Assembly (NCBI RefSeq): GCF_900143525.1
Contig: NZ_FREZ01000002.1
Location: 62,001-126,000 of the forward strand
DNA length: 64,000 nt
Reading direction: 5' to 3'
Source of the DNA: Ruegeria sp. Alg231-54
GTDB taxonomy: Bacteria; Pseudomonadota; Alphaproteobacteria; Rhodobacterales; Rhodobacteraceae
The first letter of the stretch is position 1. Every line of letters begins with the position of its first letter. Below the pieces are notes generated by a model, which saw nothing but the letters and a program-made list of their open reading frames with translations, made no database searches and was not told the DNA's origin. Of the stretch, positions 35,765-43,648 are shown one piece after another. The position numbers and the translations under genes are program-made.

Positions 35765-36850
35765 CTATTGGTGGGAAAGCGAACCAATTTGCTTTTTTGC
35801 CATCGCCGTCTCAGCAGCAATGATTTCAAGTTGGACATCTATTGCACTGACGCCCTCGAGCACTTCACCGTTACTTTTTAGCCTACGTCCATTAAACCTA
35901 TTTAGAACTGTTTGTTCGACTTCGAGCGCAGCTTCAGCTGTCGGCAATGGATGCTTGAAGGCGAGTTTCCAGCTTAGTCCCGAGATTTCCGGCAAGATTT
36001 TGTGATTATAGTCATCTAAGCGTTTTAGAGGGTCCGACGAAAACCCCACCTTTAGGACACTTTTGTTCGATAGCTCTAGCACATAGACAAAATAAACGTC
36101 TGCCTTTGTTGCAACTGTTGTGTACTCACCCGAATGAGGGGCGGGGCCTGGTCGGTAGTGCTTGTGCACATCGATTGTTCGGTCAGTCTTTGGTTCTGCA
36201 GCCTCGTGAAGTGACTTGTCATTATTTGTCAACAAGGCAACCAGTCGATCTGATACCACTGCGCCCACGTTGCCTCGGGGTTTATAGCCGTCGATTATGG
36301 GCATGCCCTGATCGGAAAAAAAAGCAGATAGGTTTTGCATTCGAAACTCGACAGAACCTTTGGAACGATCTTTGAGCGCCCCGTCTCTCAGGTTTCGGTT
36401 AAACTCTGATTTGCTATACTTGACGCCGTTTTGTTCACATCTCAACATCTCAAGGTAAGCCTGTAGGCAAGCACCTAGCTCGTCATCGGACCAGTATTCA
36501 TCACTGATAGCGACGGATACTTCACCCAGCGCCTGTTCCAGCGTTGACAACGCGTCGTTAAGTTCTGTGACAGACGGCCAGCTGCTTATGCAGTTTGAGC
36601 CGCCAAATTTCTCTAGGAACTCGACGGCGTAATCTAACCGATCGTTCGTGGGTAACTCTTCACTTCGCGCTCTCAAACGTGACAACAAACCATTCGGGTT
36701 TTGCGCTTCAAAGAGGGCCACTACTTTACGACCGCCCTTTTCAGGTCGAATTTTGGCATATCTTGTCGCATCCAGGAAAACGTCAGGATCACGCCGCTGC
36801 TCAGAGGACTTTCCATGGGTAAAGTCGAAATTTGGGATAATATCAGACAT
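35765..36850 (-). CDS. GIY-YIG (T5orf172-like) nuclease with restriction-enzyme-type N-terminal domain
   Basis: A 361-residue protein. The middle (YWSDDELGACLQAYLEML, YSKSEFNRNLRDG, DRSKGSVEFRMQNLSAFF) is a helical domain often fused to HNH and other nucleases in stand-alone restriction systems. The C-terminus (VYFVYVLELSNKSVLKVGFS, then DPLKRLDDYN) fits the T5orf172 branch of GIY-YIG nucleases. The frame is open to 36919, overlapping the upstream gene by 49 bases; the ATG at 36850 leaves a 20-bp gap. It is probably a modification- or phage-DNA-dependent endonuclease, co-transcribed with the next GIY-YIG gene. Confidence 0.7.
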   Translation of the reverse strand: MSDIIPNFDFTHGKSSEQRRDPDVFLDATRYAKIRPEKGGRKVVALFEAQNPNGLLSRLRARSEELPTNDRLDYAVEFLEKFGGSNCISSWPSVTELNDALSTLEQALGEVSVAISDEYWSDDELGACLQAYLEMLRCEQNGVKYSKSEFNRNLRDGALKDRSKGSVEFRMQNLSAFFSDQGMPIIDGYKPRGNVGAVVSDRLVALLTNNDKSLHEAAEPKTDRTIDVHKHYRPGPAPHSGEYTTVATKADVYFVYVLELSNKSVLKVGFSSDPLKRLDDYNHKILPEISGLSWKLAFKHPLPTAEAALEVEQTVLNRFNGRRLKSNGEVLEGVSAIDVQLEIIAAETAMAKKQIGSLSHQ

Positions 36851-36870
36851 TTGCTGCACACTCTTTTGTT

Positions 36871-37713
36871 CTAGTTCGCATTTAGTCCGTGAGCGCGGCT
36901 GCCAAGTTTGGTTTTCCAAGCGCTTTCGCGGTTAATGATTTCAGAAGCAGACATGTCTGGGGAAGCAATTTCTAGGATAGAGATCGCGTAATTGGTTCTT
37001 TTTCTTACCAGTAGCAACTTGTTTCCCCCATGACCGTTGACGGCGTATGATGCCCACCTTCCCATGAAACCACCATCACCATATGCGGAACCCACATACT
37101 GTTCTCCAGTTTCGGGACAGACGAGGAGGTATACCCCGTTCACTGACGCCAAAGCGTTTTGCCAACTAGATGGAAGCGTTGGTAGTTCCTGGACAGTTGA
37201 GGTGAACTCTCCGAAACCAGGGAACGCTTCATCTTCAGCCGTCGCCCGCAACTCGACTATGGGTTTTGGTTTTCGCTCGGCCCATTGGGACCAACTTCTG
37301 GTAGCGGCTCCCCAATCAATGATAAGACGCCCGACCAAGTCCTCAATGTTTTCGATACGAGCCAAGTCATACCGCCGATGATCCAAATCCTGGCCATAGT
37401 CTTCCTCAAAAGGCGTCCAAAGGGATGGATTTCTTTCTGGGTTATCGCATGCTGCCCAGCTATCGAGGATATAGTGGCCGCCAACGAATAGTGCACCAGT
37501 CGGTCCTTGCGGAACAAATTGAACAGCCAACTCCGCTCCATTGTAAGGCGAAATACTATCGTCCCGCTGGTAACTGACAAAATGATCGAAATTTGCCGAA
37601 CCACGACGCCAAGCGGCCAAAGCTCTATGATCGTGACGAACATATCTGGCGTGCGCCAAGTCGAAGCCACGCTTTGATAGTAGTTCGTTCAGAGTGAAAT
37701 CATAGAGCGTCAT
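36871..37713 (-). CDS. GIY-YIG nuclease-domain protein
   Basis: A 280-residue protein. Residues about 190-270 form a GIY-YIG domain: VNGVYLLVCPETGEQYVGSA, GRWASYAVNGHGGNK, NYAISILEIASP. The N-terminal 180 residues (DLAHARYVRHDHRALAAWRR, FVSYQRDDSI) have no domain I recognise and may recognise substrate. AGGGA lies five bases before the ATG at 37713. It is the first of a two-gene leftward pair and is likely to act with the 35765-36850 nuclease. Confidence 0.75.
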   Translation of the reverse strand: MTLYDFTLNELLSKRGFDLAHARYVRHDHRALAAWRRGSANFDHFVSYQRDDSISPYNGAELAVQFVPQGPTGALFVGGHYILDSWAACDNPERNPSLWTPFEEDYGQDLDHRRYDLARIENIEDLVGRLIIDWGAATRSWSQWAERKPKPIVELRATAEDEAFPGFGEFTSTVQELPTLPSSWQNALASVNGVYLLVCPETGEQYVGSAYGDGGFMGRWASYAVNGHGGNKLLLVRKRTNYAISILEIASPDMSASEIINRESAWKTKLGSRAHGLNAN

Positions 37714-37769
37714 TTTCGTCCCTGCTACTGATGCTGTTTTACCGTTGCTGAGTGGATTGGGATCTCCAC

Positions 37770-38282
37770 TTACGCCGCCAGTTTGACCGCAGTGCCAGTC
37801 GCGGCAACCATCATCATTTTGCCAGTATTCCCGATGTCTTGGTAAACAATGTCCACGCCGACCACAGCGTCTGCACCGATTTCTGCCGCCTGCAACTTCA
37901 GTTCCGCGACGGCTTGTTCGCGAGCGTCTTTCATGGCTATCTGCATTGTTTGCGATTTACCGCCAACGGCACCGCGCACATCAGCCATAATGTCTTTGAA
38001 GACATTCAGACCAAGAACAGTTTCCCCGGCGACGATACCGATCCGTTCGGTCACAGGAAGGTTGTGTGCGGTTTCGGTTGTGACAACCATAGTGGCAACC
38101 ACGTTCATGCAACGTCTTTCTGTTTCAAGTTCTTCCCGAAGTTCATCCCGCCGACGGTCTTCATACATTTCCAGAGTTTCACCGCGGGCTTGAAGGCCCA
38201 TTGTTTTGAGGTGACAAGGTTTGCAGTAACCGCCAACGCTGTTCAACCAACCAACATCTGTTCCACAATCTTTACAGTTCAT
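37770..38282 (-). CDS. YbjQ/UPF0145-like protein with N-terminal zinc ribbon
   Basis: A 170-residue protein. The N-terminus has paired cysteines (CKDCGTDVGW, YCKPCHLK). Residues about 60-170 are a YbjQ-type domain (VVTTETAHNLPVTERIGIVAGE, LNVFKDIMADVRGAVGG, AVAELKLQAAEIGADAVVGVD). YbjQ proteins form pentameric beta assemblies of unknown function, sometimes called heavy-metal-binding. AAGGAC precedes the ATG. It follows the small gene at 38324 by 41 bp in the same direction. Confidence 0.75.
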   Translation of the reverse strand: MNCKDCGTDVGWLNSVGGYCKPCHLKTMGLQARGETLEMYEDRRRDELREELETERRCMNVVATMVVTTETAHNLPVTERIGIVAGETVLGLNVFKDIMADVRGAVGGKSQTMQIAMKDAREQAVAELKLQAAEIGADAVVGVDIVYQDIGNTGKMMMVAATGTAVKLAA

Positions 38283-38323
38283 TTTGGGTGTCCTTTTTGT
38301 TTCTAACCTCGGCAGGTGGGCAG

Positions 38324-38662
38324 TTATGCCCGACCCGTGATTTTGAAAGACACGTCCAATCCATCGACGGCAACATTGGCGACGTTGAATACGTATGCGT
38401 TGTTCCGTCCGTTGGTCTGTCCAACGTACCCGTTGGAGGCGTGACTATCGGGCGCGTCGATCTGGAAGATGACCTGCTGGGCTTCCAACAGTGCGGCGAC
38501 CTGTTTCGCAAACAACGAAGGGGCAGCCCGCGAAGTGTGCTGGTAGGTCATGGTGTCCCGCTGGATGTACTGCTGGTGGAAGACTGGCAGGGTGCCGTGT
38601 TTGGCAACAACGGCGGTCCAAGAGTTCCGGGTCCGGTTTACGTCGTAGCTGATCGGTTTAAT
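38324..38662 (-). CDS. Hypothetical protein, apparently with an ATT start or a frameshifted leader
   Basis: The frame is open from a TAG at about 38683 (minus-strand order) to the stop at 38324. The first ATG in frame is at 38551, giving 75 residues without a ribosome site. Further upstream, ATT at 38660-38662 is preceded by AGGAAA and would give 112 residues (KPISYDVNRTRNSWTAVVAK, later VFNVANVAVDGLDVSFKITG). A short ATG-initiated ORF (MRKTLRIGKRPLN) overlaps this start in another frame, so a +1/-1 shift is an alternative. No family is recognised. It is upstream of the YbjQ-like gene in the same direction. Confidence 0.45.
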   Translation of the reverse strand: MKPISYDVNRTRNSWTAVVAKHGTLPVFHQQYIQRDTMTYQHTSRAAPSLFAKQVAALLEAQQVIFQIDAPDSHASNGYVGQTNGRNNAYVFNVANVAVDGLDVSFKITGRA

Positions 38663-38927
38663 GGTCGTTTTCCTATTCTAAGTGTTTTCCTCATACTCAG
38701 TACATATCTTCATCCCGACGCCGCTTTTCGCGAGTTAACCCATGAAAACGATAAAAATGTTATAGTTTTGTTTACTGCTAAATCGTCTAAACATGACGTA
38801 GGTATTCGACAGGCATATTACTTGCGATTTTCTGCCAAACTGAGTGCTGTGTTAGCATTCGTTGCGCCACTAGAGTTTCTGCCTGTTCCATACCACCAAT
38901 TATAGTAGACCTGACAGGTGGTTACTC

Positions 38928-39140
38928 GTGGCAAAAAGACGAGGCGCGCCGCACTGGTGTGATGTTTGGTGGGCAAAAACCGAAGGCAGTTCCCCCCCTA
39001 ACAGCGACCCCCAAAAATTAACCGTACAGGGGTGTTTGCCCCGCCCGGCGGTGGCACCCCCCACCGGCAAACCCGTTGAGGTACCCACACGGGGAGAAAA
39101 ACGGGGTGTTTGGTACTTGAACAGGCGGTGGGTCCGGTAG
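38928..39140 (+). CDS. Doubtful small ORF near the right end
   Basis: Seventy residues from a GTG, with AGGTGG eleven bases upstream. It is rich in Arg, Trp and Pro (MAKRRGAPHWCDVWWAKTEG at the start) with no recognised domain. It may be spurious. The bases from 39141 to 39299 hold only the tandem TTGGACATTGG sites. Confidence 0.25.
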   Translation: MAKRRGAPHWCDVWWAKTEGSSPPNSDPQKLTVQGCLPRPAVAPPTGKPVEVPTRGEKRGVWYLNRRWVR

Positions 39141-39183
39141 TTGTTACGGAACGACGTTCGTTCAAATTTAGCGAACGGCACAA

Positions 39184-39210
39184 ATCTGTTGGACATTGGT
39201 TGGACATTGG
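39184..39210 (+). promoter_or_regulatory. Candidate integrase arm-type sites, right (tandem)
   Basis: The 14-mer ATCTGTTGGACATT (39184-39197) matches the left copy. The core TTGGACATTGG is repeated in perfect tandem at 39189-39199 and 39200-39210. Two adjacent sites at one end and one at the other is a common arrangement in att regions. Confidence 0.6.
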
Positions 39211-39299
39211 TAGTGAAGATCTAACGTTTTTAACGTTTCGCCAGACATCAAAAATTATTGGATTAGAATAGGTTACGTTACAACGGAAACAGGGGAGTA

Positions 39300-39347
39300 G
39301 GTCTCCAAAACCGTAGGTCGCGGGTTCGAACCCTGCTGCCCCTGCCA
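39300..39347 (+). repeat. Right attachment repeat (48-bp tRNA-Trp 3' copy)
   Basis: An exact copy of 17042-17089 including the CCA. Upstream of it (ending GGGGAGTA) there is no matching acceptor or D-arm, so this is not a second functional tRNA gene but the far end of the element. Confidence 0.95.
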
Positions 39348-39498
39348 TTCCTTCTTTGATCTGCGGTCGGTTCATTCAAAGAACGAAACCCAAGCTGGTT
39401 ATCCTACAATAGCTTGAAGTGTAATCTGAGTCTGGAGAGACCCGGACGCGAGGCGCGATTTCTAACTTTTCGAACACGCCGCAGCACGGCATTGATAG

Positions 39499-39747
39499 CT
39501 AGAAAAATTTGAATTCGTCGACGGAGAGCATACTGACCAAACGACCGTTGTTTGAGTCCCAGCCCGCAGGTGACTTTGAGATGAAGTCTTCGAAGTTAGG
39601 CCCGTGCAGCTTCATAAGCCGAGACCTCTCCATCTCGTGAAGCAAATAGAACAGCCCTCCGCGTTTGCCCTTTAAGGACTCCGGCACGGTGAGCGCTGCG
39701 ACGCTCTTAGAATATTTTGACTGCTGCTCTATCTTGGCCACCGGCAT
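39499..39747 (-). CDS. Hypothetical protein flanking the island
   Basis: An 82-residue protein (MPVAKIEQQSKYSKSVAALT, then KGKRGGLFYLLHEMERSRLM) with no recognised family. The ATG at 39747 has AAGGCGA upstream; the frame continues to a TTG at 39771. It lies just outside the right att copy and is probably chromosomal. No secE/nusG follows, although these often lie downstream of tRNA-Trp in proteobacteria. Confidence 0.5.
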   Translation of the reverse strand: MPVAKIEQQSKYSKSVAALTVPESLKGKRGGLFYLLHEMERSRLMKLHGPNFEDFISKSPAGWDSNNGRLVSMLSVDEFKFF

Positions 39748-40151
39748 TCGCCTTTTTTGCGACCGTAGCAACTGAAAGGAAATATATCAAATATGTGGCG
39801 CGAAATTCTTTGCTGGTGTTGTTTACGGGAAATTTGAGACCCGATGGGATTTTAAAGGCGGCTGAATCTGACCGATCCATTTTCTATAACCAACCGGCTT
39901 CACGCCGCATGCGATTGTACGAGGCTTCAAAAGACGCCCATTTCGGTGATGAAGTCTGCGTGGGCCATCTATTCTCCTGTATCGCGTGCTGGGTTGTTCA
40001 TTCCACTCAGATTGGCGGCTGTGTTAAACTTGGGGTTTAGATGGGATTTACATTGGTTTAGCCAGGTGCCGCGCAATTCGATCAATCCGGTTTCCTACGC
40101 CTTTGGAATGGCCTATGGTCCTGCCCACAACAGACAGGCGGAAGAGGGTTC
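39748..40151. other. Gene-free gap upstream of lptF
   Basis: No long gene is supported. A leftward 13-codon ORF with a strong SD (AGGAG, ATG at 39968, stop at 39927) looks like the beginning of a gene that has been cut off. In related genomes a leucyl aminopeptidase gene often diverges from lptF at this position, but the 13 residues are too few to identify it. Confidence 0.3.
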
Positions 40152-41291
40152 ATGTCGCGTTTTGATGGTTACTTCCTGCGGCAACTGCTGGTTCTGTTCG
40201 GCTTTTTTACCCTGGTTCTGGTGGGTGTGTTCTGGATTACTCGTTCCGTCAGCCTGTTTGACCGGGTGATCAGCGGCGGCCAACCCGCGATGGTGTTTCT
40301 GGAATTCACCGCACTGACGTTGCCGACCCTTATCCGCACCGTGATGCCGATGGCAGTGTTTGCCGCAGCCGTCTATGCCACCAATCGCCTGAGCCGCGAA
40401 AGCGAGATGACGGTAATGCTGGCCACAGGGACCAGCCCCTGGAGATTGGCGCGCGCAGTGTTCGTATTTGGAATCGTAACCGGCCTGATGATGGCCGCGA
40501 TCAGCGTCTTCCTGCGCCCCGCGTCCGTTGAACAGTTGGAACAGCGTCAGGCCGAGGTCGCAGGGGATGTCACCGCCCAGCTTTTGAATGAGGGCGAATT
40601 TTTGCACCCCGCGCAAGGCGTTACGGTTTATATCGGGAAAATTGATCTGGATGGCACTTTGTCCGAGGTCTTTGTCTCAGATCGTCGGAATGAAGAGGAC
40701 CCGGTAAGCTATTCCAGCAAGACGGCATATTTGGTCAACAATGGCACCGGCATTCATCTGGTGATGGTGGACGGGATCGCATTGCGCCTGAATCCAGAAG
40801 GCAGGACGCTGTCTTCGACGCTTTTTGCGGATGCATCTTATGACATCTCGGAACTGACAAATTCAGACACCAACGCCATGCGTAGTCTTGAGGCGATCCC
40901 AACGCTTGAGCTTTTGCAGGGCCGGGATAGTATTCTGGCGACCGAGCAGTTCTCGGAAGGGGAACTGATCGAAGAGCTGCATCAGCGTTTTTCATGGATC
41001 GCCATTTGTATCGCGGTGGCGATGGCTGGTTTTTCAACACTGATGCTGGGCAGTTTTTCGCGCTTTGGGCTGTGGCCACAGATATTCGGAGCTTTCACGA
41101 TTTTGGTCCTTTTGGAGGGTGTGAGGGGTTTTGTGTCGCCGGTTGTGATTGATGATTCAAACCTGTGGATTTTGCTTTACCTTCCGGCGATTGTCGGCGT
41201 CTTGATTTCATGCGTGTTCCTGTTGATCGCCGGGCGGCCATTGCTGCGCACCCGATCGCGGGGGGCGAATGGAGCCTTGTCTCAAGCTTAA
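40152..41291 (+). CDS. lptF: LPS-export permease LptF (YjgP/YjgQ family)
   Basis: A 379-residue inner-membrane permease of the LptBFGC exporter. There are two transmembrane helices near the N-terminus (QLLVLFGFFTLVLVGVFWI and one near residue 60), a third ending near residue 120, a periplasmic beta-jellyroll (about 130-270), and three C-terminal helices (IAICIAVAMAGFSTLML onward). It matches LptF rather than LptG. LptG normally follows immediately in this group; here the next gene is a convergent LysR. Either lptG is elsewhere or this is an extra lptF copy. Confidence 0.85.
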   Translation: MSRFDGYFLRQLLVLFGFFTLVLVGVFWITRSVSLFDRVISGGQPAMVFLEFTALTLPTLIRTVMPMAVFAAAVYATNRLSRESEMTVMLATGTSPWRLARAVFVFGIVTGLMMAAISVFLRPASVEQLEQRQAEVAGDVTAQLLNEGEFLHPAQGVTVYIGKIDLDGTLSEVFVSDRRNEEDPVSYSSKTAYLVNNGTGIHLVMVDGIALRLNPEGRTLSSTLFADASYDISELTNSDTNAMRSLEAIPTLELLQGRDSILATEQFSEGELIEELHQRFSWIAICIAVAMAGFSTLMLGSFSRFGLWPQIFGAFTILVLLEGVRGFVSPVVIDDSNLWILLYLPAIVGVLISCVFLLIAGRPLLRTRSRGANGALSQA

Positions 41292-42118
41292 TCCGCCGCA
41301 CGCAGTTCGGTCAGGCAGGCCACCACGTCATCGAAAGCTTCGCTGTCCCGCCGGGTCACCAGATAAAGCGGCAACATCAGGTCTATCGCTTCAGCAACCG
41401 GCACCAAGGTGCCTTCGTTCAATTGATCCCGAATAACATATTCGGGGAAGTACCCCGTGCCGCCGCGCTGCAAAACATACCGCAGGCCCATCATGCAATT
41501 GCCCAAAAAAAGCGTCTGTTCTGCCGCTTTGCGCGCTGCTGACCGCACGTGGTCCTGATAAACTTCGCCTAACTCGAGATTCACGAAAACCGGGTCTTTG
41601 CCCGCGCCGGGGGTTTCGACCAACAATAAACGTTCCGGTGCCAGTTCGTGATATAGAACGCGCCGATCAGATGGTTTTTCGTGGGTCAGTGCTGCATCCA
41701 ATACATGCGTCGCCACGGCCTCGACCATGTTGAGGTCATGATCGTAGTTCAAGGTCAGCAATAGCTGGCCATGGCGTTGTTCATAGCGAACGGCCAGATC
41801 GACCAGTAATGGGTCCCAAACGCTGAGCTGTGCACCAAGGCGAAGGGCGATCCGGTGCGGTGTCTGCCCCGGAAGGTCACGAGAGGCGAAGGACCACAAT
41901 GACAACATCTGCTCGGCATAGGGCCTAAACTGCCTTCCGAATTCTGTCAGGTTGGTGCCGCCTGCGCCCCGAGTGAACAGGGGCTTTCCGGTTTCCTCTT
42001 CGATCAGTTTGATACGGGCGCTGACCGCTGTCTGAGTGATGTTGAGGTGTCGTGCAGCGGCATGGAAGCCACCGGTGTCTGCAACGCACAGAAATGTCTC
42101 AAGGGCTTTGATTTGCAT
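41288..42118 (-). CDS. LysR-family transcriptional regulator
   Basis: A 276-residue LysR protein: MQIKALETFLCVADTGGFHA at the N-terminus, TAVSARIKLIEEETGKPLF as recognition region, effector domain from about residue 90. The frame runs to 42385, but the ATG at 42118 is the family start. It diverges from the HD-domain gene at 42219 (100-bp gap), its probable target. Its end overlaps lptF by four bases on the opposite strand. Confidence 0.85.
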   Translation of the reverse strand: MQIKALETFLCVADTGGFHAAARHLNITQTAVSARIKLIEEETGKPLFTRGAGGTNLTEFGRQFRPYAEQMLSLWSFASRDLPGQTPHRIALRLGAQLSVWDPLLVDLAVRYEQRHGQLLLTLNYDHDLNMVEAVATHVLDAALTHEKPSDRRVLYHELAPERLLLVETPGAGKDPVFVNLELGEVYQDHVRSAARKAAEQTLFLGNCMMGLRYVLQRGGTGYFPEYVIRDQLNEGTLVPVAEAIDLMLPLYLVTRRDSEAFDDVVACLTELRAAD

Positions 42119-42218
42119 GTCGAAAGTATTTTTTGATCGAAGTGATAAAATCAATTCATTTTTTTCAGCTGTTGCCTTCGGATATGCTGGCCGTAGCAGA
42201 TCAGCCAGAGGAAACATC

Positions 42219-42809
42219 ATGCTGGACAAAAGCCACAAACCCACCTGGACCAGTTTTGAGGAGGCGACCAAAGCCGATTGGGATGCTGTCATGGAGTATG
42301 AAGAGGCGTTCAACGCCGCCCTTCCAGACCGAATCTTGGACGCGATCCGTTCCCTGGACGAGGCGGGGACGCCATACCCGGTCAATCGTTACCAGCACAG
42401 CCTTCAGGCCGCGACGCGTGCCTATGAGGATGGTGCAGATGAAGAACTGGTGGTCGCTGCACTGATCCATGACACCGGAGATATTCTGTCGCCGTATAAC
42501 CACGGCGAGTTGTCGGCAGCGATGATGAAACCTTATGTCAGCGAGAAAACCCACTGGATATTAAAACACCACTGCGTGTTCCAAGGCTATTACTACAATC
42601 ACCATCTGGGTGGTGATCGTAACGCCCGCGACAAGTACCGCGACAGCCCCTATTGGGAGGACTGCCGTTACTTCTGCCATGAATACGATCAGAAGGCGTT
42701 TGATCCCGAGTATCCGACCAAACCGCTTGAGTTCTTTGAACCCATGCTGCGCCGCGTCCTGAACAAGGGCGAAGGCCATATGGAACTGAACGAAACGTCC
42801 GAGGGTTAA
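42219..42809 (+). CDS. HD-domain protein, possible mixed-valent diiron oxygenase
   Basis: A 196-residue HD-domain protein. Candidate metal ligands are H60 (NRYQH), H84-D85 (LIHD), H95 (YNHGE), H117/H118 (LKHH) and D157 (HEYDQ). That set of six resembles the HD oxygenases of phosphonate metabolism (PhnZ, TmpB) more than single-metal HD phosphohydrolases; the 24-residue spacing H60-H84 equals that of PhnZ. SD AGAGGAAA precedes the ATG. A divergent LysR gene suggests an inducible catabolic role. No partner Fe(II)/2-oxoglutarate oxygenase is adjacent, so substrate and even reaction type are uncertain. Confidence 0.7.
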   Translation: MLDKSHKPTWTSFEEATKADWDAVMEYEEAFNAALPDRILDAIRSLDEAGTPYPVNRYQHSLQAATRAYEDGADEELVVAALIHDTGDILSPYNHGELSAAMMKPYVSEKTHWILKHHCVFQGYYYNHHLGGDRNARDKYRDSPYWEDCRYFCHEYDQKAFDPEYPTKPLEFFEPMLRRVLNKGEGHMELNETSEG

Positions 42810-43648
42810 CAGGCAGCCATCAGGCGATAAACGATCTGCGCGGCGGTGAAGTCCCAGGCGGCATTGCCGTTCGGGGCCAGTTCCACCACGTCGAAGCCTA
42901 CGCATTTGCGGCCTTTCAGGGTGTGTTCTACCAGCCGTAACGCCTGATAATATCCCAGGCCACCGGGCACCGGAGTTCCGGTGGCGGGCATGATCGCCGG
43001 GTCCAGCCCGTCGACATCGAAACTGACATAGACCAGCTCGGGAAAATCCTCTGGCAGGTCGACAGCGTGGATATTGCCTGTGACCAGATCTTCTGCATCC
43101 ACGTGGAAGATGTGGTTTTTCAGGCGGCTCTGTGCCTCTTCAGTCGAAAAGGCGCGGACACCGAACTGAGCCAATCGAACGCCTTCGTCGGCCAGCAGGT
43201 GCATGACCGAAGCATGGGAGTGTTTTTCCCCCTGATAGGCATTGCGCAGGTCGGCATGGGCGTCGATCTGAACGATGCCGATTGGTTGACCTAATGCGCG
43301 GGCCACTCCCATGACGGCACCGTAACTGAGGGAATGCTCTCCGCCCAAAGTCACTGGAACCCTGCCAGCGCGAACAGCGGCTTCGGTGCGCAGGGCAAGG
43401 CGCTCCATGATCTCGGACAGGGCGGCGTCGCAATCCACTGGTTCTTCGGTGAAAATCCCCTCGACGCATGGCTCGGCATGTCCGGTGATCCGTTCCAGCT
43501 CGTTGCTGGCCTCGATGATGGCATCAGGCCCTTTGGCCGTGCCCGAGCCGTAAGAGACCGTGCGCTCCAGCGGCACCGGGATCACGCGAAAGCGGGCATC
43601 TTCAGTCCGCTCGGCTTCGGTCAGTTCACTGTCGAGGAAAATGCTCAT
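42806..43648 (-). CDS. speB: Agmatinase
   Basis: A 280-residue ureohydrolase. Manganese ligands are visible in GGEHS, DAHADLR and SFDVDGLDP. It hydrolyses agmatine to putrescine and urea. The gene overlaps nspC by four bases and is the last of the polyamine cluster whose first gene is arginine decarboxylase, so agmatinase is preferred over arginase or other ureohydrolases. Its stop overlaps the convergent HD gene. Confidence 0.9.
   Translation of the reverse strand: MSIFLDSELTEAERTEDARFRVIPVPLERTVSYGSGTAKGPDAIIEASNELERITGHAEPCVEGIFTEEPVDCDAALSEIMERLALRTEAAVRAGRVPVTLGGEHSLSYGAVMGVARALGQPIGIVQIDAHADLRNAYQGEKHSHASVMHLLADEGVRLAQFGVRAFSTEEAQSRLKNHIFHVDAEDLVTGNIHAVDLPEDFPELVYVSFDVDGLDPAIMPATGTPVPGGLGYYQALRLVEHTLKGRKCVGFDVVELAPNGNAAWDFTAAQIVYRLMAAC

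Larger units (their letters stand above)
17042..39347. mobile_element. 22-kb integrated island in tRNA-Trp with a phage-satellite (PICI-like) backbone
   Basis: The boundaries are the exact 48-bp repeats at 17042-17089 and 39300-39347. A tyrosine integrase gene abuts the left end and reads toward the tRNA. Gene order from the left is integrase, zinc-ribbon protein, excisionase-like HTH, small genes, primase/ATPase, iteron-like repeats, P27-like terminase small subunit. There is no large terminase, portal, capsid or tail gene. That set matches known phage-inducible chromosomal islands. Cargo follows: exonuclease-RecQ-UvrD fusion, LysR plus four catabolic genes, two GIY-YIG proteins, YbjQ-like protein. 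The left part and the 35.8-39.2 kb part look visibly richer in A+T than the flanks. No third att copy was found inside, so a simple tandem of two elements is not supported. Confidence 0.85.

Noticed and set aside
17090..39299. Two elements integrated in tandem
   Set aside because: I looked for a third tRNA-Trp end near 29.1 kb and 35.5 kb and found none; a single island or an internal fusion is simpler.
39300..39347. A second tRNA-Trp gene
   Set aside because: Only the 3' 48 bases are present; no acceptor 5' strand or D-arm lies upstream. It is the right att copy.
39717..40040. A 107-codon plus-strand ORF before lptF
   Set aside because: It overlaps the minus-strand hypothetical, lacks a ribosome site and has no protein-like pattern.
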